The position numbers were made by a program, and so were the translations under genes. The notes under the pieces were generated by a model that did no database searches, had not been told where the DNA came from, and worked only from the letters and a program-made list of their open reading frames with translations. A stretch of DNA of 64,000 nt from JANXVR01 sp034667405. Lineage in GTDB: Bacteria; Actinomycetota; UBA4738; HRBIN12. Within the stretch, counting starts at the first letter, position 1; each line of letters starts with the position of its first letter. Of this stretch, positions 25,162-32,621 are shown piece after piece. The stretch spans positions 1-64,000 of the forward strand of contig JAXDJX010000007.1 in NCBI GenBank assembly GCA_034667405.1, read 5' to 3'.

Positions 25162-25365
25162 ATGTCCGTCGAATGGATGATCGTTCTCTTCATGCTTGTG
25201 ATACCTGTCGTGTTCGGTGTCGCCACGATGAAGATCGCTGAGGGCAAGGGGTGGGTAAGCGGAGGAGAGAAGTTCCTATGGTTCGTGCTCGGCTTCCTCT
25301 TCCCCCTGATCGGGATCATCGTCGCCGCACTGATCCCGCCGAAGACCCCGGCCGCAGCTGAGTAG
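25162..25365 (+). CDS. Small two-helix membrane protein
   Basis: 67 aa with two hydrophobic helices (WMIVLFMLVIPVVFGVA and FLWFVLGFLFPLIGIIVAAL) joined by a short polar loop with KIAEGKGW, and a small Ala/Pro tail. It resembles short superinfection/PMP3-like hydrophobic peptides in size only; no family is claimed. ATG at 25162 (GTG at 25159 is the alternative) with GGGGTGAGGT just upstream. Confidence 0.7.
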   Translation: MSVEWMIVLFMLVIPVVFGVATMKIAEGKGWVSGGEKFLWFVLGFLFPLIGIIVAALIPPKTPAAAE

Positions 25366-25475
25366 GAGGGTCGCAAAGAGCCACGCATCGGAGGTCGCGT
25401 CGCCGCCAATTCGCCGACCCTGATCCCCGGTGACATGTCTGGCCCGGCCCTGCCTGGGTGATAGCGTCCCTGTCC

Positions 25476-25922
25476 ATGGCGAAGGTGCGTCGCGCCCGTG
25501 GCGTGACCTGCTTCATGTTCCTTATGGCCGCCGCCACCTGTGGCGCCCAAGCGGGAAAGCCAACTCCGCCTCCTACGTCGTCGCCTTTACCCTCACCCCT
25601 GCGGTCTCCTTCGACCATCAAGGTCGTATACCGGGTGGAGCAACTCGGCGGGTCCCAATCCTCTGCCGTCATTACGTTCCTGACGCCGTCAGGCATTCGG
25701 CACATCTCGATCGCACGGTTCCCACATGAAGGACTCGGGATCGTCGGGTGGCAGTCACATGTCATCGAGGTCCCCACCGGATCTAGGCTCATGCTCCGCG
25801 CGAGCGTGCCGTCTCCTTCACCGCTCGGCAACCTTCAGTGCGAGATCGTGACGAAGGGCGAAGGGAACGACGCAACCTCAGGTTCGGCCACATGCGCGAT
25901 CTCTGGTACACCACCCTTCTAG
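25476..25922 (+). CDS. Secreted MmpS-like protein
   Basis: 148 aa. An N-terminal signal-like segment (basic KVRRAR, then hydrophobic TCFMFLMAAATCGAQAG) is followed by a Pro/Ser-rich spacer. A C-terminal beta domain has IKVVYRVEQL...AVITFLTPSGIRHISI ... CEIV ... ATCAISG, the pattern of MmpS/transport-accessory domains, which have two Cys late in the domain. No MmpL transporter is nearby. The gene may start at the upstream ATG-equivalent at 25458. Family assignment is tentative. Confidence 0.6.
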   Translation: MAKVRRARGVTCFMFLMAAATCGAQAGKPTPPPTSSPLPSPLRSPSTIKVVYRVEQLGGSQSSAVITFLTPSGIRHISIARFPHEGLGIVGWQSHVIEVPTGSRLMLRASVPSPSPLGNLQCEIVTKGEGNDATSGSATCAISGTPPF

Positions 25923-26009
25923 GAGGCGGCGTTGCAACGTTCGAGCTAACGTACGAGTTCTTTGACGTGTCCGGATCCTGCGTGCGGCTCCGCAAACCCC
26001 TCGAGAGGA

Positions 26010-26025
26010 TACGATCGGTTGCGTG
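26010..26025 (+). promoter_or_regulatory. Leaderless -10 box for the DUF402 gene
   Basis: TACGAT at 26010-26015, 7 nt, then GTG at 26023. No ribosome site fits, so this gene is probably transcribed independently of the genes before it. Confidence 0.5.
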
Positions 26026-26673
26026 CTTCGGCCCACGCATTTCCAGCCAGGTCAGGTCATCGTTCATCGGGATCTGTTTCGAGGGCGTGTGTGGTACGCG
26101 CGGGCGGAGATCGTCGTGGAGGACGGCGACGACAGGGTGCTTCTGTATTGGCCCCCGGGGGCGGAGGTCAGGGCGCCGGCTCGCGCAGAAGAGGGGCCGC
26201 TGCTTCGCATCCCCGATTCACCGTGGATCCTCGAGCCTCGGCCGTGGCACTCGTTCCACATCCTCTGTCACTGGCAACCGGGCGACCATCACAGCGTGTG
26301 GTTGTTCTGGGACGCGGACACCTGGCACTTCGACGGTTGGTATGCGAACCTCCAGACCCCCTTCATTAGGACACCTCTCGGCTTCGATGCCACCGACCAC
26401 ATCCTCGACATTGAGGTCGAACCCGACGGCTCATGGAGCTGGAAGGACGAAGACGAGCTAGAAGCAGCAGTCCAGGCAAATCTCTTCACGGCGTCCCTCG
26501 CCACCGATATACGTCGCGAAGGAGAACGCGCGATCGAGTGCATACAGCAAGCAAGCGACCCCTACCCACCACCCTGGATCGATTGGCGCCCCGACAAAGC
26601 GTGGCCGACCCCGCTACTGCCACGTGGCTGGGAATCGCTACCTCCGGAGTCGTCGACCCCGACGCATTGCTGA
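26023..26673 (+). CDS. DUF402 domain protein
   Basis: 216 aa. The DUF402 core is visible as a tandem of Trp-rich strands: GRVWYARAEIVVEDGDDRVL, LWFWDADTWHFDGWYANLQTP-like WLFWDADTWHFDGWYAN and DHILDIEVEPDGSWSWKDEDEL. Related proteins include nucleoside phosphatases (FomD, Ntdp), for which conserved Asp/Glu and Tyr/Trp residues bind metal and phosphate, so a phosphohydrolase role is possible. GTG at 26023 is leaderless. It is the last gene of the island before repeat copy B. Confidence 0.85.
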   Translation: MLRPTHFQPGQVIVHRDLFRGRVWYARAEIVVEDGDDRVLLYWPPGAEVRAPARAEEGPLLRIPDSPWILEPRPWHSFHILCHWQPGDHHSVWLFWDADTWHFDGWYANLQTPFIRTPLGFDATDHILDIEVEPDGSWSWKDEDELEAAVQANLFTASLATDIRREGERAIECIQQASDPYPPPWIDWRPDKAWPTPLLPRGWESLPPESSTPTHC

Positions 26674-26708
26674 AAGCGAGTCCGCCGAGACGGGAGGGAC
26701 GTGCCGAG

Positions 26709-26826
26709 GGCGTCGTCGAGGCGCCAGCATCCCCCGTACCGGACCGGGGAGCGCCATCATCAAGGCGTCCGAGCAGCCCGCGGCGCGTCCCGACCGCCCG
26801 CCGCGCCCTCCCCGCTCCCAAGCACA
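26709..26826 (-). repeat. Inverted repeat copy B flanking the dnaB-rplI island
   Basis: The reverse complement of this stretch matches 23803-23921 along its length, with blocks at 26709-26725, 26768-26781 and 26789-26799. It lies just beyond the rplI terminator. A small palindromic stem (CCCCG/CGGGG with TACCGGAC inside) occupies the position of the GGTCATGACC palindrome in copy A. Confidence 0.8.
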
Positions 26827-26830
26827 CCGG

Positions 26831-26866
26831 CAACACAAAGGAGCCGGGACAGACAGCCCCGGCTCC
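26831..26866 (-). terminator. Rho-independent terminator after rplI
   Basis: On the minus strand GGAGCCGGG pairs with CCCGGCTCC across a 9-nt loop and is followed by TTTGTGTTG. It lies about 20 bp after the rplI stop, so it ends the rpsF-ssb-rpsR-rplI transcript before the island; dnaB therefore cannot be co-transcribed with rplI except by read-through. Confidence 0.8.
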
Positions 26867-26887
26867 TAAGTAACGCAACAGATCGAC

Positions 26888-27340
26888 CTACTCCGCCGCA
26901 GTCACCTCAACCGTGACGATCGGATCGACGTCCTGGAACAGATGTACCCGAACCTCGTGCGTACCGACGGATCGGATGGGTTCGTCCAGGTGGATGTCTT
27001 TGCGATCGATGGTCACGTCGGCATGGCTCGTGAGCGCTTCGGCGATCTCGGCCGATGTGACCGAGCCGAAGAGTTTTCCTTCTTCGCCGACCCGAGCCAC
27101 GATGGTGACGTGTCCGGCAGAGATGAGCTTGGAAGCCATGGCTTCGAACTCGGTCTTCTGCGCGGACTGCCGTGACACGTGGGCTCGGCTGAGGGACTCG
27201 GCGTGCTTGACCGCGCCCTTCTCGGCCTTGACGGCCAAGCCGCGCGGGACCAGGAAGTTTCGAGCGTAGCCGTCGGCGACGTCGATGATGTCCCCCGGGA
27301 CACCGAGCTTCTCGACGGGCTTCTGCAGGATGATCTTCAT
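26888..27340 (-). CDS. rplI: 50S ribosomal protein bL9
   Basis: The 150-aa large-subunit protein that binds 23S rRNA near L1. The N-terminal domain MKIILQKPVEKLGVPGDIID...GYARNFLVPRGLA matches the L9 signature, followed by a long helix and the C-terminal domain (LFGSVTSAEIAEAL, HLDEPIRSVGTHEV). The ATG overlaps the rpsR stop by 4 bp. Last gene before the terminator. Confidence 0.98.
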   Translation of the reverse strand: MKIILQKPVEKLGVPGDIIDVADGYARNFLVPRGLAVKAEKGAVKHAESLSRAHVSRQSAQKTEFEAMASKLISAGHVTIVARVGEEGKLFGSVTSAEIAEALTSHADVTIDRKDIHLDEPIRSVGTHEVRVHLFQDVDPIVTVEVTAAE

Positions 27341-27618
27341 CGTGTCGAGTACGGGAGAAGGGCCATCTCTCGTGCGTTCTTGACGGCCGTGGCGACGTCA
27401 CGCTGGTGCTGCACACAGTTGCCCGAAACCCGGCGGGCGCGGATCTTGCCCCGCTCCGAGACGAACTTGCGCAGCGTCATCGTGTCCTTGTAGTCGACGT
27501 AGGCGACGCGGTCCTTGCAGAACACGCATACCTTCTTCTTGGGCTGTTTCTTCCAGCCCTTGTCGTCTTTCTCTTTGCGTGGGGGACGCTTGGTCCCGCC
27601 CTTGGCTTTACCCGGCAT
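27337..27618 (-). CDS. rpsR: 30S ribosomal protein bS18
   Basis: A 93-aa small-subunit protein that pairs with bS6. It has a Lys-rich N-terminal tail, a partial zinc motif CVFCKDRVAYVDYKD, then LRKFVSERGKIRARRVSGNC and AVKNAREMALLPY. ATG at 27618 is inside the end of ssb (11-bp overlap) with a GAGGAG site; an upstream GTG at 27636 is less likely. Confidence 0.98.
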   Translation of the reverse strand: MPGKAKGGTKRPPRKEKDDKGWKKQPKKKVCVFCKDRVAYVDYKDTMTLRKFVSERGKIRARRVSGNCVQHQRDVATAVKNAREMALLPYSTR

Positions 27619-28060
27619 CCAGTGGTGTCTCCTCACTCATGCCACCGACGGGTGCCGCGACTTTTTCGCCCCAGTCGCTGCCGCTCGTCGCTGACGAACG
27701 TGACTGACGCTCCACCTTCGCGGTCGCCCATTTCAGGCTCGGGCCGAGTTCGTCGGCCTCGATCTCGATGGCGCTTCGCTTCTCGCCTTCCTGGTTCTCC
27801 CAGGCGCGGTAGTTCAACCGACCGGCCACGACCACGCGGGAACCGCGTGTCAGTGACTCGGCGGCATTCTCGGCAAGGGTGCGCCAGCAGTTCACGCTGA
27901 AGTAGGACGTCTCGCCGTCCTTCCACCCACCACTGCCATCAGGCATGCGACGGTTCACTGCGATCCGGAACTTGCAGACCGCCGCCCCATTGGGCGTGTA
28001 CCGCAGCTCAGGGTCATCGGTCAGGTTCCCGACCACGGTGACCTGGTTATCGCTCGCCAT
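27608..28060 (-). CDS. ssb: Single-stranded DNA-binding protein
   Basis: 150 aa. An OB-fold with NQVTVVGNLTDDPELRYTPN, FRIAVNRRM, YFSVNCWRTLAENAAESL and GSRVVVAGRL. The C-terminal tail is short, and ends ETPLDAG rather than the usual acidic DDDIPF tip that recruits partner proteins, so it may be the ribosomal-operon SSB with altered partner binding. It lies between rpsF and rpsR as usual. Confidence 0.95.
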   Translation of the reverse strand: MASDNQVTVVGNLTDDPELRYTPNGAAVCKFRIAVNRRMPDGSGGWKDGETSYFSVNCWRTLAENAAESLTRGSRVVVAGRLNYRAWENQEGEKRSAIEIEADELGPSLKWATAKVERQSRSSATSGSDWGEKVAAPVGGMSEETPLDAG

Positions 28061-28097
28061 GTTTCACTCACCAACCTTCCAGGGTCCGCACCTCCGC

Positions 28098-28430
28098 CTA
28101 GGCGGAAGCGGGGGAAGCTGTCTTCTTCGATGTCTTCGTACTTGGGATGGGGACGACGGTGACTTTGAACCGCACGACCTCATCGGCAAGGTTCAACACC
28201 CGCTCGAGTTCGGCCTGTGCTGTCGGTTCGGCCGAGAACTTCACCACCACGTAATAGCCTTCGTGCTGGTCATCGATCTCGTAGGCGAACCGGCGTCGTC
28301 CCCATCGGTCGATGTTTCCGACCGTTCCGCCGGAAGTGGACACCACGCCGGTGATCCGTTCGACGGCGGTCCCCACCAAGGCTTCATCGGCCTCAGCGGG
28401 GAGGATAAGCATGATCTCGTATTCCCTCAA
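28098..28430 (-). CDS. rpsF: 30S ribosomal protein bS6
   Basis: 110 aa. MREYEIMLILPAEADE, WGRRRFAYEIDDQHEGYYVV and LNLADEVVRFKVTVV match bS6. The start codon is TTG (28430) with a strong GGAGGTGAAGA site directly before it, and the residue order fits the conserved N terminus. A Lys/Ser-rich tail follows. First gene of the ribosomal operon. Confidence 0.97.
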   Translation of the reverse strand: MREYEIMLILPAEADEALVGTAVERITGVVSTSGGTVGNIDRWGRRRFAYEIDDQHEGYYVVVKFSAEPTAQAELERVLNLADEVVRFKVTVVPIPSTKTSKKTASPASA

Positions 28431-28444
28431 TCTTCACCTCCTCT

Positions 28445-28473
28445 GGGCTAGACGGCCCTCCCACGTGAGGGAG
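28445..28473 (-). promoter_or_regulatory. Possible bS6-bS18 autoregulatory leader hairpin
   Basis: In the rpsF 5' leader, on the minus strand, CTCCC-TCACGT-GGGAG forms a hairpin followed by GGGCCGTCTAGCCC, placing a CCG next to a second small stem. Bacterial rpsF leaders often hold an S6:S18-binding element with a bulged CCG. Candidate -10 boxes (TACACT, TAGCGT) lie further upstream. Weakly supported. Confidence 0.3.
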
Positions 28474-28566
28474 AGCAGAAGGACTTGAGGGTCGTCCAGC
28501 AGTGTACGTGACCAGCGCGGACGCTAACACCCGGGTCTGACACGTCGGGCTGGGGAGCGTCGACGC

Positions 28567-29409
28567 TCAGGCGCGCCTCAGAACCCAGATCAGCACGAAG
28601 GGCAGCGCAAGCAGCGCGCTGTCCGGGGAGAGAAACATGTCGGTAACGCCGAACCTCTCAAGGAGGCCTTCGGTTATGAAGGCCTCCTTGCACTCCTCGA
28701 TAGCAAGTCCGGCGGCGAGAGAAGCCGCGACGTACGCACTGGGCCAATGGATCTCGTTCCGAACGACAGCTCTCGAATCATCGCTCCGTCGGAAGAACGC
28801 GTGGGCCCCCGTCGCGACCGCCACCGGGTGGATATCGGAGATCACCGCGGCGCCTCCCGGACGCAGCACCCGGGCGAACTCCCCGAACGCCGGAGTCAAG
28901 TCGTGAACGTGCGTGAGCGCTAGGGCGCTGCTCAGGAGATCCGCAGCGCCGTCGCGGAGCGGGAGCCGCAGCATGTCTCCACAGGCGAGCCGAGCGTCCA
29001 CCTCCTTTTCGGCTGCTCGTCGGAGCATGGCCTCCGAGACGTCCAGTGCGACGACCGTATGCCCGAGGCGAGCGAGGCGATCCGCGAGCCGCCCGGTTCC
29101 TGCGGCAACGTCCACGGCAAGGCCCAGCGGGAATCGCGTCAAGATCCGCGTCACTTCTTCTTCCTCCGCCTCGATCAGCGGGTTCGGTTCGTCGTAGGTG
29201 GCTGCCCACTCCTCGTAGGCGTCACCGACTTCGTAAAGCTCGATCTCCCGGAACTCAGAGGTGGCGACGTCGCTGTCGCCCGCGATCAGATCGAGCATCC
29301 CTTCGATACGGGCATCCGCGACGGCAGGATCACCGAAGGGCCATGTTCGCAGCAGCGCCAGTCCGTGCAGGCCGAGATCCAATCGACGTTTGTGCGCCCG
29401 TAGCCGCAT
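28567..29409 (-). CDS. SAM-dependent methyltransferase
   Basis: 280 aa. The class I fold is marked by VDVAAGTGRLADRLARLG (motif I GxGxG-like), ALDVSEAMLRRA, ACGDMLRLPLRDGAADL and FARVLRPGGAAVISDIHP. Substrate unknown. The N-terminal 70 residues are not part of the core. ATG at 29409 follows TATGTT (29416-29421 complement) by 6 nt, another leaderless start. It lies between panB (divergent) and rpsF. Confidence 0.88.
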   Translation of the reverse strand: MRLRAHKRRLDLGLHGLALLRTWPFGDPAVADARIEGMLDLIAGDSDVATSEFREIELYEVGDAYEEWAATYDEPNPLIEAEEEEVTRILTRFPLGLAVDVAAGTGRLADRLARLGHTVVALDVSEAMLRRAAEKEVDARLACGDMLRLPLRDGAADLLSSALALTHVHDLTPAFGEFARVLRPGGAAVISDIHPVAVATGAHAFFRRSDDSRAVVRNEIHWPSAYVAASLAAGLAIEECKEAFITEGLLERFGVTDMFLSPDSALLALPFVLIWVLRRA

Positions 29410-29504
29410 CGCCCGAACATAACCCGACAGGGCTCTCCCGACACCGCCGTCCGGTCGGCTATCCTCTGTGGAACGAGCCGTGCACTCTAAGGAGGTGCGA
29501 GCAG

Positions 29505-30293
29505 ATGACCGTCACGATCAACGACCTTCGCGCGTGGAAGTCTGAAGGCAAACGGTGGACCATGCTGACCGCCTACGACTTCCCCACCGCGCAGATCCTG
29601 GACCGCACAGGGGTTCCCGTCCTGCTTGTCGGGGACTCGGTCGCAAACAACGTCCTTGGATATCAAGACACCCTTCCGGTCACCATGGAAGACATGCTCC
29701 ACCACACGGCCGCGGTCGCCCGGGGTACCGAGCAGGCGATGGTGGTCGGCGACATGCCGTTCCTCAGCTACCAGGTGAGCGTCGAGGAAGGCGTTCGTAA
29801 TGCCGGCCGCTTCCTTAAGGAAGCCGGGGCACATGCCGTCAAGATCGAAGGTCCGCAGTACGACCTCATCCACCGGCTCGTCGAACTCGGGATCCCCGTG
29901 ATGGCGCACATCGGCCTGACCCCGCAGTCGATCCACGGGATGGGGGGATACCGCATCCAGGGGCGTGGCGAGGAGGCCGCGCGCAAGCTCCTCGATCAAG
30001 CGCTGAACCTGGAGAAGGCCGGTGCGTTCGCGGTGGTCCTTGAAGGCGTGCCTTCGGAGGTCGGAACACAGATCACGGGCGAACTCCAGATGCCGACGAT
30101 CGGGATCGGCGCCGGTCCGGGGACCGACGCACAGGTCCTGGTCATCAACGATCTCCTCGGGATCAATGAGGACGTGCCGAAACTGGCGAAGAAGTACGCG
30201 GACCTCCACGGGATCATGACTGAGGCCGTGATGCGGTTCGTCTCGGATGTGGAGACAGGCGCATTTCCCGACGAGGACCACAGCTACCAGTAG
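29505..30293 (+). CDS. panB: 3-methyl-2-oxobutanoate hydroxymethyltransferase
   Basis: The 262-aa first committed enzyme of pantothenate and coenzyme A synthesis; it adds hydroxymethyl from 5,10-methylene-THF to alpha-ketoisovalerate. TAYDFPTAQILDRTGVPVLL, LVGDSVANNVLGYQDTLPVT (metal-binding Asp), VKIEGPQ and IPVMAHIGLTPQS are classical. ATG at 29505 has AAGGAGGTGCGAG; a TATCCT -10 lies about 40 bp upstream. panC and panD are absent. Confidence 0.97.
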   Translation: MTVTINDLRAWKSEGKRWTMLTAYDFPTAQILDRTGVPVLLVGDSVANNVLGYQDTLPVTMEDMLHHTAAVARGTEQAMVVGDMPFLSYQVSVEEGVRNAGRFLKEAGAHAVKIEGPQYDLIHRLVELGIPVMAHIGLTPQSIHGMGGYRIQGRGEEAARKLLDQALNLEKAGAFAVVLEGVPSEVGTQITGELQMPTIGIGAGPGTDAQVLVINDLLGINEDVPKLAKKYADLHGIMTEAVMRFVSDVETGAFPDEDHSYQ

Positions 30294-30309
30294 GCCCTCG
30301 TGGCTCGGA

Positions 30310-30324
30310 TAGGCTCGCGGAGTG
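30310..30324 (+). promoter_or_regulatory. Leaderless -10 box for sensor kinase
   Basis: TAGGCT at 30310-30315, 6 nt, then GTG at 30322, the start of the membrane sensor kinase. Confidence 0.5.
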
Positions 30325-31785
30325 TTCGAACTCCGGTACGACCCACCGGCGCAACAGGTTGTCGCCGCGGCGTTCGCGATCATCGCCTTCGCGATCGCTG
30401 CGCTTGCCGGAGTCCGGTATCGAGGGGCGAAAGATCCCGCGGCGCTCTTCGTGTCCGTCGCGTTTCTGACTCTTGGTGTCAACGCTGCGATCTTCGGCGT
30501 TCACTGGCCGCGACTGAACCTCGCCTCGGGACCGTCGGGATGGGAGTTGGATTCGCGGGGACCCGCCACCGCTTGGCTGGGGGGGTGGCTGATCGCCGGG
30601 GCATGTCTCGTGTTGACCCGCCCTTGGTGGGATCGCCGAGGCCGACGGGCCATCCGACCGCTCCTCGTCGTAGCGACCGCCTCAGTACTGACCGCGCTGC
30701 TCGATGTTGTCGCCATCCTCACCCACCCGAATTTCCAGGGCCCCGGCATCGGTGTCCTGCCCAGATATCCCACCCTTTATGGCAATGCATCGGTCAAGGG
30801 ACCCGGCTGGGTGCTCGCGGCGTTGGCGCTCAGCGCGCTCGGCGTCGCGGGCGTCCGGCTCATCCAGCAGCGCCGTGGGGGGAGCGTCATGCTCTCGGCC
30901 GCCGCGTTCATCGCCGCGCTGGGGCTGCTGTCCACCGCGAGGAAGTCGACGTTCGCAACCGGGTGGTTCGAGTGGGTCGACGCGTGGCCCGTGCTGGTTG
31001 CTGCGCTCGCGTTCGCCGCGTTGCTCGTCGACCAGCGTGTCGACACGTCGCGCATGCGGCGTGCGACCGACCGCGCGCGGGCGGTGATGGGAGGGCGCGC
31101 GGAGATCGCGAGCATGCTCGGACATGAGGTGAAGGGGCCGGTGGCAACGATCAGAGGCCTGGCCGCCACGACGTTGGGGCACTACGACCGACTCTCCGAT
31201 GTCGAGCGGCAGGAGTTCATCTCCCTCATCGAACAGGAATCGCGGAAGCTCCTCACCACCGTCGACCAGGCCTCGCTCGGGATGAAGGTGGACGCGCGCA
31301 CGCTGTCGTTCGTCACGCATCCGACGGATCTGGCCGTGGTGGTTCGCGACGTGCTGGACGGGTTCGACGCCGGGCAGCACCAGCTCACCTTCGACGCTCC
31401 CGACCCCTCCGCGACGGCAACCGTTGATCGGAAATGGCTGGCCGAGGCCGTTCGCCAGGTGGTGCTCAACGCGGCGACTTACTCTCCGCCGCGATCTCCC
31501 ATCCGTATCGTGGTCAGGCGGGTCGATGGGGCCACAGCCTCCATCGACGTCATCGACGAAGGACCCGGCATCCCGACGGATCAGCGCGAGGCCGTGTTCG
31601 AGAAGTTCGCGGCCTGGCGTCCGGCGGGCTACGAGGATGTCGCCGGAACCGGTCTCGGGCTGTTCATCGCCCGGGGGATCGCCCGCGCCCACGGGGGCGA
31701 TGTGTCGTTCTCGGACCGCGCGCGGGAAGGTACGATGCTTTCGATCCGGCTCCCGACCGAGGGGCCGTCGGGAGGAACCGCGTGA
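30322..31785 (+). CDS. Membrane sensor histidine kinase
   Basis: 487 aa. About seven to eight hydrophobic segments fill residues 12-245, like a MASE-type integral membrane sensor. A HisKA domain follows with MLGHEVKGPVATIRGL (His at about 271), then a HATPase with EAVRQVVLNAATYS, IDVIDEGPGIPTDQ, GTGLGLFIARG. It overlaps the response regulator by 4 bp. The signal is unknown, probably membrane state, light or a hydrophobic ligand. Confidence 0.92.
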   Translation: MFELRYDPPAQQVVAAAFAIIAFAIAALAGVRYRGAKDPAALFVSVAFLTLGVNAAIFGVHWPRLNLASGPSGWELDSRGPATAWLGGWLIAGACLVLTRPWWDRRGRRAIRPLLVVATASVLTALLDVVAILTHPNFQGPGIGVLPRYPTLYGNASVKGPGWVLAALALSALGVAGVRLIQQRRGGSVMLSAAAFIAALGLLSTARKSTFATGWFEWVDAWPVLVAALAFAALLVDQRVDTSRMRRATDRARAVMGGRAEIASMLGHEVKGPVATIRGLAATTLGHYDRLSDVERQEFISLIEQESRKLLTTVDQASLGMKVDARTLSFVTHPTDLAVVVRDVLDGFDAGQHQLTFDAPDPSATATVDRKWLAEAVRQVVLNAATYSPPRSPIRIVVRRVDGATASIDVIDEGPGIPTDQREAVFEKFAAWRPAGYEDVAGTGLGLFIARGIARAHGGDVSFSDRAREGTMLSIRLPTEGPSGGTA

Positions 31786-32456
31786 GTCCGACTACGCGCA
31801 AGATCACGCTCCTGATCTGCGACGACCATAAGGTCCTCACCGATGCCCTGGCCATGGTGGTCGGACTGGACAGCGACCTCACGATGATCGCCGCTCCCGT
31901 GCATACGGCCGAAGCAGCCATCGAGATCGCGGCGGAGCATCTCCCGGACGTGGTGCTCATGGACATCGTGTTCAAGGGCGGGATGTCGGGCATCGAGGCC
32001 ACGCGTGCGATCAAGGCCGCCTCGCCCTCGACGAAGGTGGTCATCATGACCGCCCACGACGACGAACACCTGTTGGTGGAAGCGGTGGAAGCGGGAGCCT
32101 CGGGGTTCCTGGGCAAAGATGAGGCGGCTGAGGAACTGCTGTCCGCGGCGAAGGCCGCCGCCGACGGCGAGGTGCTCATCGACCCCGCCACCCTGACCCG
32201 GCTCCTGCATCGGGTGGCCTTGGAGCGGGAGGAGCGGCGCGACGCACTCAACCTCCTCGATGACCTCACGGACCGTGAGAAAGAGATCCTTCAGCTCCTG
32301 GCCGAAGGCATGCGGAACGACGGGATCGCGGCGAAGCTCTTCATCAGCCCCCAGACCGTCCAGACGCACATCCGAAACATCCTGGGGAAGCTCCGCGTGC
32401 ACTCGAAGCTGGAGGCCGTGGCCTTCGGTGTTCGGCACGGCGCCATCTCCGTCTAA
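31782..32456 (+). CDS. NarL-family response regulator
   Basis: 224 aa. Receiver ITLLICDDHKVLTDALAMV, phospho-acceptor Asp in DVVLMDIVFKGGMSG, Lys in FLGKDEAAE. A LuxR-type helix-turn-helix follows: LTDREKEILQLLAEGMRNDG and SPQTVQTHIRNILGKL. GTG at 31782 has GGGAGGAAC. It pairs with the kinase upstream, which is of HisKA rather than HisKA_3 type, a less usual combination with a NarL regulator. Confidence 0.93.
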   Translation: MSPTTRKITLLICDDHKVLTDALAMVVGLDSDLTMIAAPVHTAEAAIEIAAEHLPDVVLMDIVFKGGMSGIEATRAIKAASPSTKVVIMTAHDDEHLLVEAVEAGASGFLGKDEAAEELLSAAKAAADGEVLIDPATLTRLLHRVALEREERRDALNLLDDLTDREKEILQLLAEGMRNDGIAAKLFISPQTVQTHIRNILGKLRVHSKLEAVAFGVRHGAISV

Positions 32457-32566
32457 CGGCCTAAAGTCCGTCCCCTTTTCGGCCGAAGTCTCCCGAGAAC
32501 ACAACGCGGCGCCTGAGGCGTCGTTCGGTCAGGGTCGCCACCCCCTCGGTGTCCCGAACCGGTGTT

Positions 32567-32607
32567 GGGCCCGAGTCCACCCCTCCCGGACTCGGGCCCT
32601 TCTTCTT
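32567..32607 (+). terminator. Rho-independent terminator
   Basis: GGGCCCGAGTCC (32567-32578) pairs perfectly with GGACTCGGGCCC (32588-32599) and is followed by TTCTTCTT. It ends the kinase-regulator transcript and precedes the convergent menE gene. Confidence 0.88.
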
Positions 32608-32621
32608 GCGGGGCAGACCCT

